A DNA stretch of 64,000 bases from the NCBI GenBank assembly GCA_030681645.1, contig JAUXRX010000056.1, positions 248,001 through 312,000 of the forward strand, read 5' to 3'. Numbering within the stretch: the first letter of the stretch is position 1; each line of letters starts with the position of its first letter. The translations under genes and the position numbers were made by a program. Below are positions 17,547 through 25,521 of this stretch, piece after piece. The notes under the pieces were generated by a model. That model was not told where the DNA came from and did not search any database. It saw nothing but the letters and a program-made list of their open reading frames with translations. Origin of the DNA: Archangium sp. (lineage in GTDB: Bacteria > Myxococcota > Myxococcia > Myxococcales > Myxococcaceae).

Positions 17547-19586
17547 TCACGGGTAGTAGCAGGCGCGGTCGCCGCACCGGCCGCCCGAAGAGGTGGCGCA
17601 CTTGTCATCGTCGTCGTCGCAGTCGCACAGCAGGGTGCTGCTGCTGCAGGTCTGCCGGTTCTGAGACGGGTCAGGGCGGGGGCAGAGGCTGCCGCCGTCG
17701 GTGGTGCAGGTGCAGCGCCCGCTCGACCGGCCGCTCTCGGTGGAGGGCGTACAGCTGCCCGAGGCGCAGACCACGCCGCACTGGCCGCAGTTGCCGGGGG
17801 TGTTGAGGGGCGTGCAGCTGGTGCCGCAGCACACCGACGAGGGGGAGCTGGTGTTGCAGGCCTTGTGGCTGCAGTTGGGGTCGAGACAGTCGACGAGCGT
17901 GTCGCCGTCGTTGTCCAGCCCGTCGCTGCAGAGCTCGACGGGGGTGCAGGCGACGGTGCAGTTCGGGTCGGCGCAGTCGGTCAGCCCGTCGCAGTCGTTG
18001 TCGGTGCCGTCGGTGCACAGGCTCTCGGTGGCCTGGGGCACGCCGCCGTCGGTGAGGCAGGTGCACACGTTCTGCTGACAGGTCTTGCCGGTGGCGCAGG
18101 CGCGGCCCGCGCAGCTCGTGTCACCGCAGTCGACGAGGCCGTCGCAGTCGTTGTCGCGGGCGTCGTCGCAGAGCAGCTCGGAGGGCTGGCTGGTGCCACC
18201 GTCGACCACGCAGGAGCACATGGTGCCCACGCACTTCTTCCCGTTCGTCCCGCAGGTCTGCCCGGAGCAGGTGGTCTGGGCGCAGTCGACGACCGAGTCA
18301 CAGGTGTTGTCGACGCCGTCGCTGCAGATCTCGGTGGTGCTGACGCTGCCGTTGAAGATGCACTGGCAGCTGGAGTTGAAGCAGGTGCGCCCGCCGCCGC
18401 AGCTGCGCCCGTCGCACTGCGAGTCGGCGCAGTCGACGCGGTTGTCGCAGTCGTTGTCGAGGCCGTCGGCGCAGGCGCCCGAGGCGGTCTCGGTGCCCGG
18501 CAGCACCTGCATCATGCAGCTGCCGAAGCCGAGGCCGCCGTCGCTGCCGGCGGCGCAGGTCTGGGTGCCGCGGCGGCAGATGCCGTAGCAGGCGCCGCCG
18601 TCGCAGGCGCTGGCGGGCCCGGTGAAGCAGCCCTGGGTCACGCCCGCGTCGCAGGTGCAGCCCTCGTCGACCGCGCCGTTGCAGTTGTTGTCCTGTTGAT
18701 CGTTGCAGACGTCGACGGCGGCGTAGCCGGGGAGTGAAGCCAGGGTGCACGCGGCCTCCACCCCGCCCACGCAGGTGCGGAAGCTGCTGCTGCACACGCC
18801 TGGCGCGCACACCGCGGTGGCCGGCAGGTTGTCGTCGACGATGCCGTTGCAGTCGTCGTCGAGGCCGTTGCAGCTCTCGACGCCGCCCAGGTTGACGCCG
18901 GTGCACGTCTGGCCCGCGGGCTGCGAGCAGTCGTACGAGCCCGCGCGGCACACGCCCACCCCGTTGGTGAAGGGCGCGCCGGGGTAACAGCCGCGGCCGT
19001 TCTGGCAGGGACAGCCCAGGTCGATGACGCCGTCGCAGTCGTTGTCCTTGCCGTCGCAGAACTCGGTGACGGGCACGTGCAGGTTGACGCAGGTCTGCGC
19101 CAGCTGGCCGCTCATGCACGTCTGCACGCCGGGGCTGCAGCCCACCCCGCCGTCCCAGGGGTAGCGCAGCTCGGGCGAGGTGGCCGAGGGCCCGAAGACG
19201 CCGGAGGAATCGGGGTAGCAGGGCCGGCCCGCGTCGCACTCACAGCCGTCGTCGAGAATGCCGTTGCAGTTTTCGTCGATGTCATCGCCGCAGAGCTCGA
19301 CCTGGTCGGCGCAGCTCGTGCTGCCGCCTCCGCTTCCGCCCGTGGCGCCACCACCGCTGCCGCCTCCGCCACCGGCGACCGTTCCTCCCCCGCTGCCTCC
19401 GCCCGAAGGACCACCACCCGTGCCTGCTCCACCATCAGCGAGGGCACAGACACCCTGAACACAGCGGAACCCGGTGAGGCAGTCAGCGTTGGTCTGGCAG
19501 GCGTAGGTGCGCTCTTCGTAGCCCGTGGGCCCCCAGGCACACGCGGCCACGAGGAGGCAGAGCACCCAGAGACTTCGACGCGACAT
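17547..19586 (-). CDS. MopE-like Cys-rich lipoprotein, paralogue 2
   Basis: 679 residues from the ATG at 19586 (MSRRSLWVLCLLVAACAWG, lipobox VAAC); a GTG two codons upstream is also possible. Architecture matches the gene at 15155-17488: Cys-rich head, Gly/Ser-rich linker, then repeated D-x-D-x-D-C-D-G modules and Cys blocks, with many identical phrases (VPVTEFCDGKDNDCDG, GAPFTNGVGVCR). It has fewer of the 50-residue modules in its C-terminal half. The two genes are 58 bases apart and the pair sits just upstream of the cytochrome operon on the same strand. Surface location and metal or calcium binding are inferred from the family. Confidence 0.85.
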   Translation of the reverse strand: MSRRSLWVLCLLVAACAWGPTGYEERTYACQTNADCLTGFRCVQGVCALADGGAGTGGGPSGGGSGGGTVAGGGGGSGGGATGGSGGGSTSCADQVELCGDDIDENCNGILDDGCECDAGRPCYPDSSGVFGPSATSPELRYPWDGGVGCSPGVQTCMSGQLAQTCVNLHVPVTEFCDGKDNDCDGVIDLGCPCQNGRGCYPGAPFTNGVGVCRAGSYDCSQPAGQTCTGVNLGGVESCNGLDDDCNGIVDDNLPATAVCAPGVCSSSFRTCVGGVEAACTLASLPGYAAVDVCNDQQDNNCNGAVDEGCTCDAGVTQGCFTGPASACDGGACYGICRRGTQTCAAGSDGGLGFGSCMMQVLPGTETASGACADGLDNDCDNRVDCADSQCDGRSCGGGRTCFNSSCQCIFNGSVSTTEICSDGVDNTCDSVVDCAQTTCSGQTCGTNGKKCVGTMCSCVVDGGTSQPSELLCDDARDNDCDGLVDCGDTSCAGRACATGKTCQQNVCTCLTDGGVPQATESLCTDGTDNDCDGLTDCADPNCTVACTPVELCSDGLDNDGDTLVDCLDPNCSHKACNTSSPSSVCCGTSCTPLNTPGNCGQCGVVCASGSCTPSTESGRSSGRCTCTTDGGSLCPRPDPSQNRQTCSSSTLLCDCDDDDDKCATSSGGRCGDRACYYP

Positions 19587-19643
19587 GTTCACCCCGAGAC
19601 CACTGGGAGATTCGCGAACCGCCGCGAAGTCCCTTCCGAAAAA

Positions 19644-20654
19644 CTAGAACCGACCAGCCGCCGTGACGCCGCCCGGCCCCATCGAGACGCTGACGGGTGC
19701 GGGGTCCTCAGGTCCCAGAAGGAACATGAGGAGCCCGGTCGCCGTGAGCGCTCCACCCGAGATCATCAAGACATTCGCGGCGAGACCTCCGCGCGCCGTC
19801 GCATCAAGCCTTGCCGCCTCGACCTGCGTCAACCCAATCACCACTCCATTCCCATCGGTGGCCGCGCCCGCAATTTTTGCGCGTGCATCGGCGGACTGAG
19901 CGCCCAGCACGGCGCCGATGGTGACACCGACCAGCCCACCGATGCCCACAGCCACGCCTGCCGGCTTGACCCACGAGCCGGGCGACGGGGAGGGCGCCTG
20001 GCTCACGCTGACGGGCACCTTCTTCACCAGGTCTTCCGCGGGGGGGAGTTCTTCGCGCTCGACCGACCTGAGCACGGCCTCGTGGGGGCCGAGGAGGTCG
20101 GCCCACCACTTCACTTTGGCGCCGTGCACCTTCACGCCGGGCCGGTGCGCGCCGTCGAGCGGCACGAGGGTGGTGGTCGAGGGCCCGTCGTCGACGCTGA
20201 CCGTGAAGCGCACGGCGGTGGCCGGAAGGAGGCTGCTGGTCTTGACCGTCACGCTGAGCGACTCGATCACGGCGTCGACGCGGGTGGGCGGCTCGGCGAC
20301 GAGCTCGAGGGCCTCGCGCTGCGCCACCGTGCGCGCACCGAAATAGAGCGTGCGCACCTTCGGAGGCAGCTCGTTGGGCATGGGGTGGGCGGGGTCGAGC
20401 GTGAGCAGACGCGCGAAGGATTCCTTGGCGGCGGTCGAAGCGCCGCTGGTGGCGTGAGCGATGCCTTCGAGCTCGTAGAGGCTGATCAGCGTGGCCGTCT
20501 CGAGCCCGGGTTCCTTGAGCGTGTCGCCGATGACCGCCAGGGCCTTCGCGAACTGGAACTCGTCGATGAGGGCGCGGGCCGTGACGATGCCGCGCGCGCC
20601 TGGGTTCGGTGGGGCGGTGACGACGAGGGCCACGAGAGCGACGGTAGCGAACAT
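19644..20654 (-). CDS. TPR-like protein with membrane segments, divergent to PEGA kinase
   Basis: 336 residues. An N-terminal signal or anchor (MFATVALVALVVTAP) is followed by helical, TPR-like sequence (about 25-100, ARALIDEFQFAKALAVIGD... AKESFARLLTLDPAHPMP), then beta-rich sequence (VDAVIESLSVTVK... VRFTVSVDDG) and two C-terminal hydrophobic segments (about 238-258 and 293-313), ending in AGRF. This layout is common in myxobacterial envelope proteins encoded beside Ser/Thr kinases. It is transcribed away from the kinase at 20729 across a 74-base gap. Function unknown. Confidence 0.75.
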   Translation of the reverse strand: MFATVALVALVVTAPPNPGARGIVTARALIDEFQFAKALAVIGDTLKEPGLETATLISLYELEGIAHATSGASTAAKESFARLLTLDPAHPMPNELPPKVRTLYFGARTVAQREALELVAEPPTRVDAVIESLSVTVKTSSLLPATAVRFTVSVDDGPSTTTLVPLDGAHRPGVKVHGAKVKWWADLLGPHEAVLRSVEREELPPAEDLVKKVPVSVSQAPSPSPGSWVKPAGVAVGIGGLVGVTIGAVLGAQSADARAKIAGAATDGNGVVIGLTQVEAARLDATARGGLAANVLMISGGALTATGLLMFLLGPEDPAPVSVSMGPGGVTAAGRF

Positions 20655-20728
20655 GGGGGCGCATCCTAGTCCTCCCCGTCCCCGGTGTGATGGTGATCAC
20701 TCGCCTTGCGGTGGGGCTGTGATGCAGG

Positions 20729-22492
20729 ATGCGCGCACCGTTGAGCACCCCGACGACCAAGTGGTTCCCCGGCGGCAGAATCGGCCGGTACGTCCTCATC
20801 TCCCCGCTCGCCTCGGGCGGGATGGCTGAGATCTGGCTCGCGCGGCAGAGCGGGTTGCACGGCTTCGAGAAGATCGTGGTCATCAAGCGGATGATCGGCG
20901 CGCTCCAGGACGACCCCGATCACGTGGCGATGTTCCTGTCGGAAGCGCGCCTGGCCGCGGGCCTCTCGCACCGTCACGTGGTGCAGATCTACGAGCTGGG
21001 TGAAGACAAGGGGTCGTTCTACATCGTGATGGAGTTCGTCGAGGGCGAGAGCCTGGCGCGGGTCTACAAGGCCAACCGCGCGGCGAAGACGGCGATGCCC
21101 GTGCCCATCGCGGTGCAGCTGATCGCCTGGGCCGCCGAGGGGCTCCACTACGCGCACACCCTGACGGACAGCGAGGGCAAGACGCGCGGCATCATTCACC
21201 GCGACGTGAGCCCGCAGAACCTGCTGCTCACCGCCGACGGCTCGATCAAGCTGGTCGACTTCGGCATCGCCAAGGTCGCCAGCGAAGAGACCTCGAGCGG
21301 CAAGCTCAAGGGGAAGATCGCCTACATGCCGCCCGAGCAGGCGCGCGCCGAGCAGCTCGACCCGCGCGCCGACGTGTTCGCGCTGGGCGTGGTGCTGTTC
21401 GAGCTGGTCAGCAACACCCGGCTCTTCGGGAAGATGGACGACCTGGAGATCCTGAACCACCTCATCTCGAACCAGCCGCTGCCGCACTGCAGCGAGCGCA
21501 ACGCCGCCGCCCCGAAGGAGCTCGACGCGCTGATCGCCCGCGCCATGGCCCCGCAGCGCGACGAGCGCTTCGCCAGCGCCCGCGAGTTCCAGACCGCGCT
21601 CGAGAACTGGCTCTCGGCGACCGGGCAGCGGGCGAGCACGGCGGAGATCGCCGACTACCTCAACCGGCTCTTCCCCGAGCGCGCGGCCGAGCGGCGCACC
21701 ATGCTCGACGCCGCCCGCAAGGGCGAGGCGCTCTCGCCGGAGCTCGCCTCGAACCTCTTCACCTCGAGCGGCTCGGGCTCGGTGTCCGAGCCGAGCCACG
21801 TGGGCCGGCGGGCGAACGCGATGACCGACCAGGACCTCGTGCCCACGCACGACGTCTCGATGAGCTTCGAGCCCCCCAGGCGGCCGCCGAGCAAGACGCC
21901 GCTCTTCGTGGCCCTGGCGCTGGGCTTCCTGGTGCTCGCGGGCGGTGGCTACGCGGTGATTCGGCCCAGCCCGGCGGTCGAGGTGCCCGATGCGGGGCCG
22001 CCCCGGGTGGCGCCCGCCAGCCTCGCCATCGAATGCACGCCGATCGCCACCGTGGTCCTCGACGGGAAGCCGGCCGGCCCGACCCCGCTGACCTTGAACG
22101 AGCTGGCGCTGGGTGAGCACACCGTGGTGCTGCGCGCGCCGGGCCACCACGAGCAGCGCCGCACCGTCACCCTGAGCGCCGGGGAGAAGCTGCAGCTCGT
22201 GTTCGCGCTCGAGAAGGACGCGCCTGTCCCGGTGGTGGTCGACGCGGGCGTGGCGGTCAAGGCCACGCCGGTGGTGGCGCGCGCGAACGGCAAGCTCAAC
22301 CTGCGCACCACCCCGTGGACGAGCGTCTACCTGGGCAAGCGCAAGCTGGGTGACACGCCGCTGGTGGGCGTCTCGCTGCCCGCCGGCAGCCACGTGCTCA
22401 AGGTGGTGAACGCCGAGGCCGGGGTGCAGAGCTCGATCGAGGTCACCATTCAGGCGAACAAGACCACCAGCGAGAACCTGGTGCTCAAGTAG
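20729..22492 (+). CDS. Transmembrane Ser/Thr protein kinase with PEGA domains
   Basis: 587 residues. A Hanks-type kinase domain spans about 21-295: Lys53 (VVIKRM), HRD at 157-159 followed by VSPQN, DFG at 177-179 and PPE at 201-203. The Gly-loop reads LASGGMAEIW, typical of the myxobacterial subfamily. A juxtamembrane region leads to one transmembrane helix (391-411) and a periplasmic part with two PEGA-like beta units (about 430-495 and 518-587), which occur in envelope and surface-sensing proteins. It is divergent from the TPR protein at 19644-20654 and convergent with the transhydrogenase operon. Confidence 0.92.
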   Translation: MRAPLSTPTTKWFPGGRIGRYVLISPLASGGMAEIWLARQSGLHGFEKIVVIKRMIGALQDDPDHVAMFLSEARLAAGLSHRHVVQIYELGEDKGSFYIVMEFVEGESLARVYKANRAAKTAMPVPIAVQLIAWAAEGLHYAHTLTDSEGKTRGIIHRDVSPQNLLLTADGSIKLVDFGIAKVASEETSSGKLKGKIAYMPPEQARAEQLDPRADVFALGVVLFELVSNTRLFGKMDDLEILNHLISNQPLPHCSERNAAAPKELDALIARAMAPQRDERFASAREFQTALENWLSATGQRASTAEIADYLNRLFPERAAERRTMLDAARKGEALSPELASNLFTSSGSGSVSEPSHVGRRANAMTDQDLVPTHDVSMSFEPPRRPPSKTPLFVALALGFLVLAGGGYAVIRPSPAVEVPDAGPPRVAPASLAIECTPIATVVLDGKPAGPTPLTLNELALGEHTVVLRAPGHHEQRRTVTLSAGEKLQLVFALEKDAPVPVVVDAGVAVKATPVVARANGKLNLRTTPWTSVYLGKRKLGDTPLVGVSLPAGSHVLKVVNAEAGVQSSIEVTIQANKTTSENLVLK

Positions 22493-22502
22493 TTCAGGTC
22501 CG

Positions 22503-22543
22503 CCCCTCACCCCGCCCTCTCCCCGCTGGCGCAGGGAGAGGGA
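22503..22543. repeat. Palindromic repeat family A, possible bidirectional terminator
   Basis: Arms CCCTCTCCC (22515-22523) and GGGAGAGGG (22534-22542) with a short loop, preceded by the CCCCTCACCCCG flank typical of this family. Lies between the convergent stops of the PEGA kinase (22492) and pntB (22555). No U-tract follows the hairpin, so a terminator role is only possible. Confidence 0.75.
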
Positions 22544-22554
22544 GACTCATTCCA

Positions 22555-23973
22555 TCAGGTGTGGGTCTTGAGCTCGGTGAGCAGGCGCTGCAGGGTGGCC
22601 TTCGCGTCGCCGAAGAGCAGCGAGGTCTTCTCGTCGACGAAGAGGTCGTTCTCGATGCCGGCGAAGCCGGTTCCTTTCCCGCGCTTGAGCACGATGACCC
22701 GCTTGGCCAGGTCCACCTTGAGCACGGGCATGCCGTAGATGGGGCTGGCCGGGTCGTTGCGGGCGGCGGGGTTCACCACGTCGTTGGCGCCGATGACGAT
22801 GGCCACGTCGACCTCGGGGAAGCGCTCGTTGATGTCTTCCATCTCGATCATCTTCTCGTAGGCGATGTTCGCCTCGGCCAGCAGCACGTTCATGTGACCG
22901 GGCATGCGGCCCGCCACCGGGTGAATGGCGTAGAGCACCTCGTGGCCGTGCTCCTCGAGCACCTCGGCCACCTCGCCCACGGTCTTCTGAGCCTGGGCCA
23001 CCGCCAGCCCGTAGCCGGGCACCACCACCACGCTCTTCGCGTAGCGCAGGGCCAGGGCGGCGTCCTCGAGGCTGATCTCCTTCATCTCGCCCTTCGCCGT
23101 GCTGCCCGCGGCCAGCGCCTTCTTCGCGCTGCCGAACGCGCCGAAGAGCACGTTGCCGAAGCTGCGGTTCATCGCCTTCGACATCAGCACCGAGAGCAGG
23201 AAGCCCGAGGCGCCGTCGAGCGCGCCGCAGATGATCAACACCGCGTTGCCCAGCGCGAAGCCGGTGGCCGAGGCGGCCAGGCCCGCGTAGCTGTTGAGCA
23301 GCGAGACCACCACCGGCATGTCGGCGCCGCCGATGGGCAGCACCATCATGAAGCCCGCCAGGAACGAGAGCCCCGCCATGGTGAAGAAGGCCCACGACGC
23401 GGTGGGCTCGTAGACGAGGTAGCCCATCAGCACGATCGAGCTGGTGAAGATGGTCAGGTTCACCAGGTTCTGCCCGGGGAAGGTGATGCCGCGCCCGGGG
23501 AGCAGCTCGTGCAGCTTGCCGAACGCCATGAACGAGCCCGACACGGTGAGGGCGCCGAAGAGCACCTCGAAGCCCAGCGCGAGCGCCTGCACCCGGCTCA
23601 GCTCCAGGCCGCCCCACACGTGATGGGTGTACTCGGCGATGCCCACCAGGGTGGCGGCGAGCGCGCCGAACAGGTGTGAGATGGCGATGCGCTGAGGCAT
23701 CTGGGTCATCGCCACCTTCTGGCCGAGCGGCCAGCCCAGCAGCGTGCCCAGGGTGAGCCCCACGAGGATCCACGTGAAGCTGACCACCTCGTGGTTGACC
23801 AGCGTGCCGGCGATCGCCGCCAGCATGCCCAGCGCGGCCAGCTGCAGGCCGCGGCGCGCGGTCTCGGGCCGGGTCAGCCCGCGCAACCCCAGGATGAAGG
23901 CGACCGACGCGGTGAGGTAGGCGATGGAGATGAACGCGGTGCGGCCATCGAACCCGGCGGCGTCGGCGCTCAC
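22555..23973 (-). CDS. pntB: NAD(P) transhydrogenase subunit beta
   Basis: 472 residues, near the 462 of E. coli PntB. The N-terminal half has about eight to nine membrane helices that form the proton channel. The C-terminal half is the NADP(H)-binding domain III: VVVVPGYGLAVAQAQ, AIHPVAGRMPGHMNVLLAEA, and IVIGANDVVNPAARNDPASPIYGMP are all family hallmarks. The enzyme couples hydride transfer between NADH and NADP+ to proton entry and so supplies NADPH. The GTG start at 23973 overlaps the preceding gene by 4 bases. Confidence 0.97.
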   Translation of the reverse strand: MSADAAGFDGRTAFISIAYLTASVAFILGLRGLTRPETARRGLQLAALGMLAAIAGTLVNHEVVSFTWILVGLTLGTLLGWPLGQKVAMTQMPQRIAISHLFGALAATLVGIAEYTHHVWGGLELSRVQALALGFEVLFGALTVSGSFMAFGKLHELLPGRGITFPGQNLVNLTIFTSSIVLMGYLVYEPTASWAFFTMAGLSFLAGFMMVLPIGGADMPVVVSLLNSYAGLAASATGFALGNAVLIICGALDGASGFLLSVLMSKAMNRSFGNVLFGAFGSAKKALAAGSTAKGEMKEISLEDAALALRYAKSVVVVPGYGLAVAQAQKTVGEVAEVLEEHGHEVLYAIHPVAGRMPGHMNVLLAEANIAYEKMIEMEDINERFPEVDVAIVIGANDVVNPAARNDPASPIYGMPVLKVDLAKRVIVLKRGKGTGFAGIENDLFVDEKTSLLFGDAKATLQRLLTELKTHT

Positions 23974-24257
23974 TTCTTCTCTCCGCCGCTGAACATCTTC
24001 AACATGCGGTCGGTGATGATGTAGCCGCCCACGAAGTTGATGGTGGCGCAGGTCACCGCGATGGTGCCCAGCACGGTGGACAGCAGGCCGCGATCGCTGC
24101 CGGCGACCACCAGCGAGCCGACCAGCGAGATGGCGCTGATCATGTTCGTCGCCGACATCAGCGGCGTGTGCAGCAGCGGCGGCACCCGGGTGATCACCTG
24201 GTAGCCCACGAAGCCCGCGAGGATGAAGACGTACAGCTCTGCGACGGCGAGGTTCAT
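23970..24257 (-). CDS. pntAB: NAD(P) transhydrogenase subunit alpha part 2 (membrane)
   Basis: 95 residues from the ATG at 24257. It contains three hydrophobic helices (VAELYVFILAGFVGYQVI, MISAISLVGSLVVAG, LGTIAVTCATINFVGGYII) and the TPLMSATNMISAIS phrase typical of the membrane part of PntA. In E. coli this segment is fused to the C-terminus of PntA; here it is a separate subunit as in Rhodospirillum rubrum. It sits 17 bases after pntAA and overlaps pntB by 4 bases. Confidence 0.95.
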   Translation of the reverse strand: MNLAVAELYVFILAGFVGYQVITRVPPLLHTPLMSATNMISAISLVGSLVVAGSDRGLLSTVLGTIAVTCATINFVGGYIITDRMLKMFSGGEKK

Positions 24258-24274
24258 CGTTCGTTCTCCGACGG

Positions 24275-25372
24275 TCAGGGGTGGCGCACGGCGCCCGCGT
24301 GCGTCACCAGCATCGCGGCGATGAGTTCGTCCTTCAGATCGAGGCTGACCGCGCCGTCCTTCAGGCACAGCAGCAGCAGCGTGAGCACGTTCTTGCCGAA
24401 CATCATGCTGGCGTGCAGCGGCATGGTGGCGGCGAGGTTCTTCGGGCCCAGCACCAGCACCCCGTTCGCCGTCACCACCTCTTCTCCCAGCCTGGTCAGC
24501 TCGCAGTTGCCGCCCGTCTCGGCGGCCAGGTCGACGATGACCGAGCCGCGGCGCATCGCCGCCACCATGGCGGCGGTGACCAGGCGCGGGGCCGGCCGGT
24601 TGGGGATCTGCGCGGTGCAGATGACGAGGTCGGCGAGCGGCACCGCCTTGCCCAGCGTGGCGAGGATGCGGGCCTGCTCGTCCTGCCCCACTTCCTTCGC
24701 GTAGCCACCCGCGCCCTCGGCGCTCTGCACGCCCTCGATGTCCACGAACTTCGCGCCCAGCGACTGCACCTGCTCCTTCACCGCCGCGCGCACGTCGAAC
24801 GCGTGCACCTGCGCGCCGAGGCGGTGCGCGGTGGCGATCGCCTGCAGGCCCGCCACGCCGGCGCCCAGCACCAGCACCCGGCCCGGCTTCAGGGTGCCCG
24901 CGGCGGTGGTCATCATCGGCAGCAGGCGGGGCAATCTGCCCGCGCCCAGCAGCACCGACTGGTAGCCGGCCACGGTGGCCTGGCTGGAGAGCGCGTCGAC
25001 CGCCTGCCCGCGGGTGGTCCGCGGCACCTTCTCCATGGCCAGGGCGTCGATGCCCTTCGCGGCCACGGCCTCTCTCGACGCCGAGGGGAGAAACGAGATG
25101 AGCAGCGTGCCCCGCGCCAGCTTCGCCAGCACCTCTTCCTTCGGGGGCTGTACGCAGAGGACCACCCCCGCGCCCGTCACCGCTTCCTCTGCGCTCGCCG
25201 CCACCGTGGCCCCCGCGGCGAGCCACTCGGCGTCGTCCAACCCGGCGGCGATGCCACACTCACGCTCGACCACCACGCGCACACCTGCCTTCACCAGGCG
25301 CGCGACGGTCTCGGGGGTCTGCGCGACTCTCCGTTCGGACTGCTGGAATTCCTTCAGCACGGCAATGTGCAT
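24275..25372 (-). CDS. pntAA: NAD(P) transhydrogenase subunit alpha part 1 (NAD-binding)
   Basis: 365 residues from the ATG at 25372 (MHIAVLKEFQQSERRVAQTPETV), which matches the family start. It has the alanine-dehydrogenase/PNT N-terminal domain and the NAD(H)-binding Rossmann domain (RVLVLGAGVAGLQAIATAHRLGA, then VHAFDVR). The loop RGSVIVDLAAETGGNCE is characteristic. Soluble subunit on the cytoplasmic side that docks onto PntB. First gene of the pntAA-pntAB-pntB operon, divergent from the 30-haem cytochrome at 25522 across a 149-base gap. Confidence 0.96.
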   Translation of the reverse strand: MHIAVLKEFQQSERRVAQTPETVARLVKAGVRVVVERECGIAAGLDDAEWLAAGATVAASAEEAVTGAGVVLCVQPPKEEVLAKLARGTLLISFLPSASREAVAAKGIDALAMEKVPRTTRGQAVDALSSQATVAGYQSVLLGAGRLPRLLPMMTTAAGTLKPGRVLVLGAGVAGLQAIATAHRLGAQVHAFDVRAAVKEQVQSLGAKFVDIEGVQSAEGAGGYAKEVGQDEQARILATLGKAVPLADLVICTAQIPNRPAPRLVTAAMVAAMRRGSVIVDLAAETGGNCELTRLGEEVVTANGVLVLGPKNLAATMPLHASMMFGKNVLTLLLLCLKDGAVSLDLKDELIAAMLVTHAGAVRHP

Positions 25373-25521
25373 GCAAAAACCCCCGCAAATTCCGCCGCGA
25401 CGATCGCGACTGACCTGAAAAGACCCGCAGTTCCGAAAGTGGCCACGCGAAAATAATGCAGTGTTGGTGTTTGATTCGGTGGCCGCGCCCGCGCTGGAAG
25501 GGTCGGCTGCAGAGGGCACTC
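25373..25521. promoter_or_regulatory. Divergent intergenic region between pntAA and the 30-haem cytochrome gene
   Basis: 149 bases that must hold the promoters of both the transhydrogenase operon and the large cytochrome. It contains a locally AT-richer stretch (GCGAAAATAATGCAG, around 25447-25461), unusual in this GC-rich background. I could not assign clear -35/-10 boxes or an operator. Confidence 0.4.
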
